From an uncultured Nitrospiraceae bacterium (lineage in GTDB: Bacteria > Nitrospirota > Thermodesulfovibrionia > Thermodesulfovibrionales > Thermodesulfovibrionaceae): a DNA stretch of 45,456 nt. The stretch is from positions 1-45,456 of the forward strand of contig CAKZQH010000005.1 in the NCBI GenBank assembly GCA_937139565.1. Direction: 5' to 3'. The number at the start of each line of letters is the position of its first letter. Position 1 is the stretch's first letter. Positions 43,473-45,456 of this stretch are shown one piece after another. Under the pieces are notes generated by a model that was not told the origin of the DNA, did no database searches, and saw only the letters and a program-made list of their open reading frames with translations. The position numbers and the translations under genes are program-made.

Positions 43473-44825
43473 TTAATTCTCAGTTATCGTATATTTGCCG
43501 CCTTTTTTAATCTTAATGGTTGCATCAAGAAATCTTGCTTTATAACCAGCATCCTTAAGAATATTGTAAGCCATTTCTGCTCTCATTCCTGTAGCACAAT
43601 GAACAATAATTTCCTTATCTTTTGGTAGCTCATTAAGCCTATCCTTCAACTCATTTACAGGAATGTTAATCGCACCCTTGATAACACCCATCTGTGTCTC
43701 TTCAGGATCTCTTACATCAAGAATTATCATATTCTGAGGAATTTTTCCCGTTACTTTTTTGAACTCTTCTGTTCCTATTGCACCTATTTTTGGTTTTGGA
43801 ACATAGTTTATTTTTGCAACAAGTTTATCTGAAACAACCTCTGCACCTGCTTTTTTCCAAGCATCAATTCCACCAACAAGATATGAAGTGTTTATATATC
43901 CCCACTTTCTTACAATATCGAACGCTTTAATTGAAACACTGTCATCAGAAGAATAAATGATTATAGGAGCATTTTGCTGTTTTGGAAATTCCTTCTTTGC
44001 TTTTGCAAGCTTATCAATAGGGATATTAACAGCACCTTTAATATGCTCTTTTTTTGCTTCATCCTGGGGTCTTACATCAATAAGCACATGGGATATATCT
44101 TTGCTCTGAAGTTCCTGAATGTACTTAACTGTGGAAGCAACAGGATAGCCTTTTTTCTTCCACTCGGGTATGCCATCTACAAACTGCTTTACATTTGTGT
44201 AGCCAAGTGCTTCTGCCCTACGAGCAGATGATGGAGTAAGAGCTCAAGTAGGGCCTTGACAATAATAGACTATAAGAGTATTTTTATCCTGCGGGAGTTT
44301 ATCGATATATTTATCAAACTCAGCAAACCATATGTGAAGTGAGCCTGGAATATGTCCTTCATTGTACCTTCCAGCAGGCCTACAATCAATAATAACTCCC
44401 TTCTTTTCATCGAAAATCTTCTTCATTTCTTCTACTTTTACAATCTTTGCAGGATCAACCTTTACAGGAGGCTTGACATTTACACTAGTGGCATAAAGCT
44501 CTCCGTCTTTTTCAACAACTGCAACATATACTTCTTTTTCCTTGGGAATTTTGTTAATTGGCTGATTCCAGTTGATAAGCTTTGTGTTATCATCAAATTT
44601 CACAGTCCATAAGGCTCCTGTATCAACCTGTAGCATTTGCGCCTTAGCTGAGACTGTCTTAAGACTTCCTCTCAGCTCTCCTTCTTTAGCAGTATGACAA
44701 CCAGGAAGGGAACAGCCCTTTGCTATAATTGGCTTCTGCTGAGAGATACCCTGAGAGGCTAAAAAAGCAAGAGAAAGAAGAAAAATAAAAACCACGAAAA
44801 ACCTTTGTTTTCGAAGTTTTTTCAT
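43473..44825 (-). CDS. Exported triple-rhodanese selenoprotein (in-frame TGA read as selenocysteine)
   Basis: Read through one TGA (44246-44244), this is a 450-residue protein. The signal peptide covers about 1-29. CSLPGCH (C38-H44) is a CX4CH haem-type site. A small beta segment precedes rhodanese domain 1 (about 125-230), which holds VYYCQGPT-U-ALTPSSARRA: C189 and Sec194 both lie in the active-site loop. Domain 2 (about 235-330) has Ser292 in IIYSSDD where the Cys should be, so it is probably inactive. Domain 3 (about 350-435) has a normal Cys410 (IVHCATGMRAEMA). Coding is intact for 52 codons from the TGA to a chance internal GTG and on to 43473. The ATG at 44825 is preceded by AGGGAGG; a GTG two codons earlier lies on that site. 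Alternative: a nonsense mutation in a cysteine codon. Confidence 0.85.
44212..44246 (-). promoter_or_regulatory. Bacterial SECIS-like hairpin directing selenocysteine insertion
   Basis: After the TGA (44246-44244) come 15 bases, then UCUGCUC (44228-44222), loop GUA (44221-44219) and GGGCAGA (44218-44212): a 7-bp stem with one G-U pair. The apical G is the 23rd base after the UGA. Bacterial SECIS elements are known to have a short stem-loop within roughly 16-37 bases of the UGA with a G at the start of the loop, which this matches. Confidence 0.7.
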
Positions 44826-44848
44826 ATACACCTCCCTATTTTTCTATA

Positions 44849-44877
44849 ATTTTAACTTTATTTGTAGACTTTGTCAA
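44849..44877 (-). promoter_or_regulatory. Promoter for the selenoprotein rhodanese gene
   Basis: On the minus strand a perfect TTGACA (44877-44872), a 17-base spacer and TAAAAT (44854-44849), followed by AGGGAGG and the ATG at 44825. Confidence 0.7.
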
Positions 44878-44879
44878 TC

Positions 44880-45256
44880 GCACGCATTTCCTCAAAAATA
44901 ATCTCTTCGAAAAAGGATTGTTTCCTTACAATTGACAAAATAAGGCAATCATCTTATAAAACCCATCATTCAAACATTCCAATCTTCTCTCAGAAGGTTA
45001 TCAAGATGATTACCGTTATACCCAACCTTCATCACTAGGAACTTAAAAAACCACTGTAAATCAATGAGTTATCATCTACAAATTAGTTTATATGCCTTCT
45101 AAGCGATTTTTAAACCATCCAATTTTTCCTCTAACTGTCTATATTTTCCTCCTGCCTTGTTATCTCATTTGCGAAACTGATCATCTCTCTTCGCTTCGCT
45201 CTCTTCTTGCAATTAGAGCCTCTCTCCCTTTCTTTCATTGCAAGCCCCATTCTTCT
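44880..45256. other. Gene-free region upstream of the rhodanese gene
   Basis: No supported gene. Besides the inverted repeat copy at 45023-45061 I see AT-rich, stop-rich sequence that may be the rest of a decayed mobile element, since a minus-strand segment near 45065-45130 reads as broken coding (RQLEEKLDGLKIA before a stop). Confidence 0.4.
45023..45061 (-). repeat. Interspersed repeat copy, inverted relative to positions 81-115
   Basis: The minus strand here matches positions 81-115 of the plus strand at 35 aligned bases with two substitutions-class differences and two single-base insertions (shared core ATTTACAGTGG, AAGTTC, TAGTGATGAAG). This is too close for chance and marks a repeated element near both ends of the window. 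Confidence 0.6.
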
Positions 45257-45456
45257 GTCATTGCGAGGAGCGCAAGCGACGAAGGGATCTTGCCTTTGCG
45301 TCATTGCGAGCAAAGCGAAGCAATCTCGTCTCTCCTCTCTTCTGTCATTGCGAGCCTCCTTTTCCGTCATTGCGAGCGTAAGCGAAGCAATCTCGTCTCT
45401 CCTCTCTTCTGTCATTGCGAGCGCCAGCGAAGCAATCTCGTCGTTCCTCCTACTTG
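45257..45456. repeat. Tandem cluster of a GC-richer short interspersed repeat
   Basis: Five copies beginning GTCATTGCGAG start at 45257, 45300, 45344, 45366 and 45411; the fuller ones contain GCGAAGCAATCTCGTC. Copies at 45300 (44 bases) and 45366 (45 bases) are nearly identical, the one at 45344 is cut to 22 bases, and the last runs to the window end. ATTGC and GCAAT arms make each an imperfect inverted repeat. A decayed half copy lies near 45233. Base composition is clearly different from the surroundings. Repeats of this ATTGCGAGC...GCAATC kind are widespread in several phyla. Confidence 0.8.

Noticed and set aside
43473-44087. Separate two-domain rhodanese gene starting at GTG 44087
   Set aside because: The GTG has no ribosome site, lies inside the second rhodanese domain, and the coding frame runs upstream without a stop to the TGA; read-through as selenocysteine explains both halves.
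45131-45415. 94-codon open frame on the minus strand (Arg/Glu/Asp-rich, RNDRREERRDCFALLAMTQ pattern)
   Set aside because: It is a translation of the ATTGCGAGC-type repeat cluster; such frames recur wherever these repeats are stacked and have no ribosome site here.
45257-45456. CRISPR array
   Set aside because: Spacing is irregular (22-45 bases), spacers are not unique sequences but parts of the same repeat, and no cas genes are present.

Overview
The window is AT-rich bacterial DNA. Gene content suggests an anaerobic, probably thermophilic sulfur-cycling bacterium close to Thermodesulfovibrio (Nitrospirota): a PsrABC/PhsABC-type sulfur-compound reductase, a DsrEFH/TusA/YedE sulfur relay, multiheme cytochrome c, a split Rieske/cytochrome b complex, and lone response regulators in place of classical transcription factors. 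The organism is inferred from content, not from any search.

Layout. 1-516: decayed transposase remnant. 530-1708: bioF, converging with and overlapping pilC. 1674-11 kb: a C4-dicarboxylate block, with sdhABCD (plus pilC at its tail) facing a divergent ACT-domain malic enzyme and a TAXI-type TRAP transporter with a small secreted accessory protein. 10.9-14.8 kb: an alpha/beta hydrolase, then a histidine kinase, a receiver and a degenerate kinase in one overlapping operon, and another receiver. 14.9-26 kb: a TauE/SafE exporter with a small membrane partner, two receivers, a tandem UspA protein, an ArsB/NhaD-like transporter with an extracytoplasmic domain, an LCIB-type (theta) carbonic anhydrase, a DASS/SLC13 anion transporter, a CBS-pair protein, a GntR regulator, and a divergent PEP/pyruvate dikinase-like protein with an unrecognised C-terminal domain. 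26.1-28.8 kb: a receiver and a large sensor kinase. 28.8-32.7 kb: an AEC permease, hemY, and a cobA-hemD fusion. 32,963-33,037: tRNA-Pro(TGG).

The right third (33-45 kb) is a sulfur and electron-transfer island. It holds a Mo-oxidoreductase/ferredoxin/NrfD complex, a divergent Rieske-cytochrome b-subunit IV operon, a dsrH-dsrE-dsrF-tusA-yedE operon, a membrane-anchored multiheme cytochrome c, and an exported triple-rhodanese protein. The rhodanese gene is interrupted by one in-frame TGA. The reading frame continues intact for 256 codons, the TGA sits in the rhodanese active-site loop, and a 7-bp hairpin with an apical G lies at bacterial SECIS distance. I therefore read it as one 450-residue selenoprotein, the most interesting item here.

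Functional reading (inference): dicarboxylates enter by TRAP or DASS transport and feed malic enzyme and SDH. Electrons pass through the quinone pool to the Rieske/b complex, multiheme cytochrome and sulfur reductase. Exported rhodanese, YedE, TusA and DsrEFH-like proteins would handle sulfane sulfur on both sides of the membrane. The right end (44.9-45.456 kb) carries no gene, only interspersed repeats, one of which matches the left end in inverted orientation.
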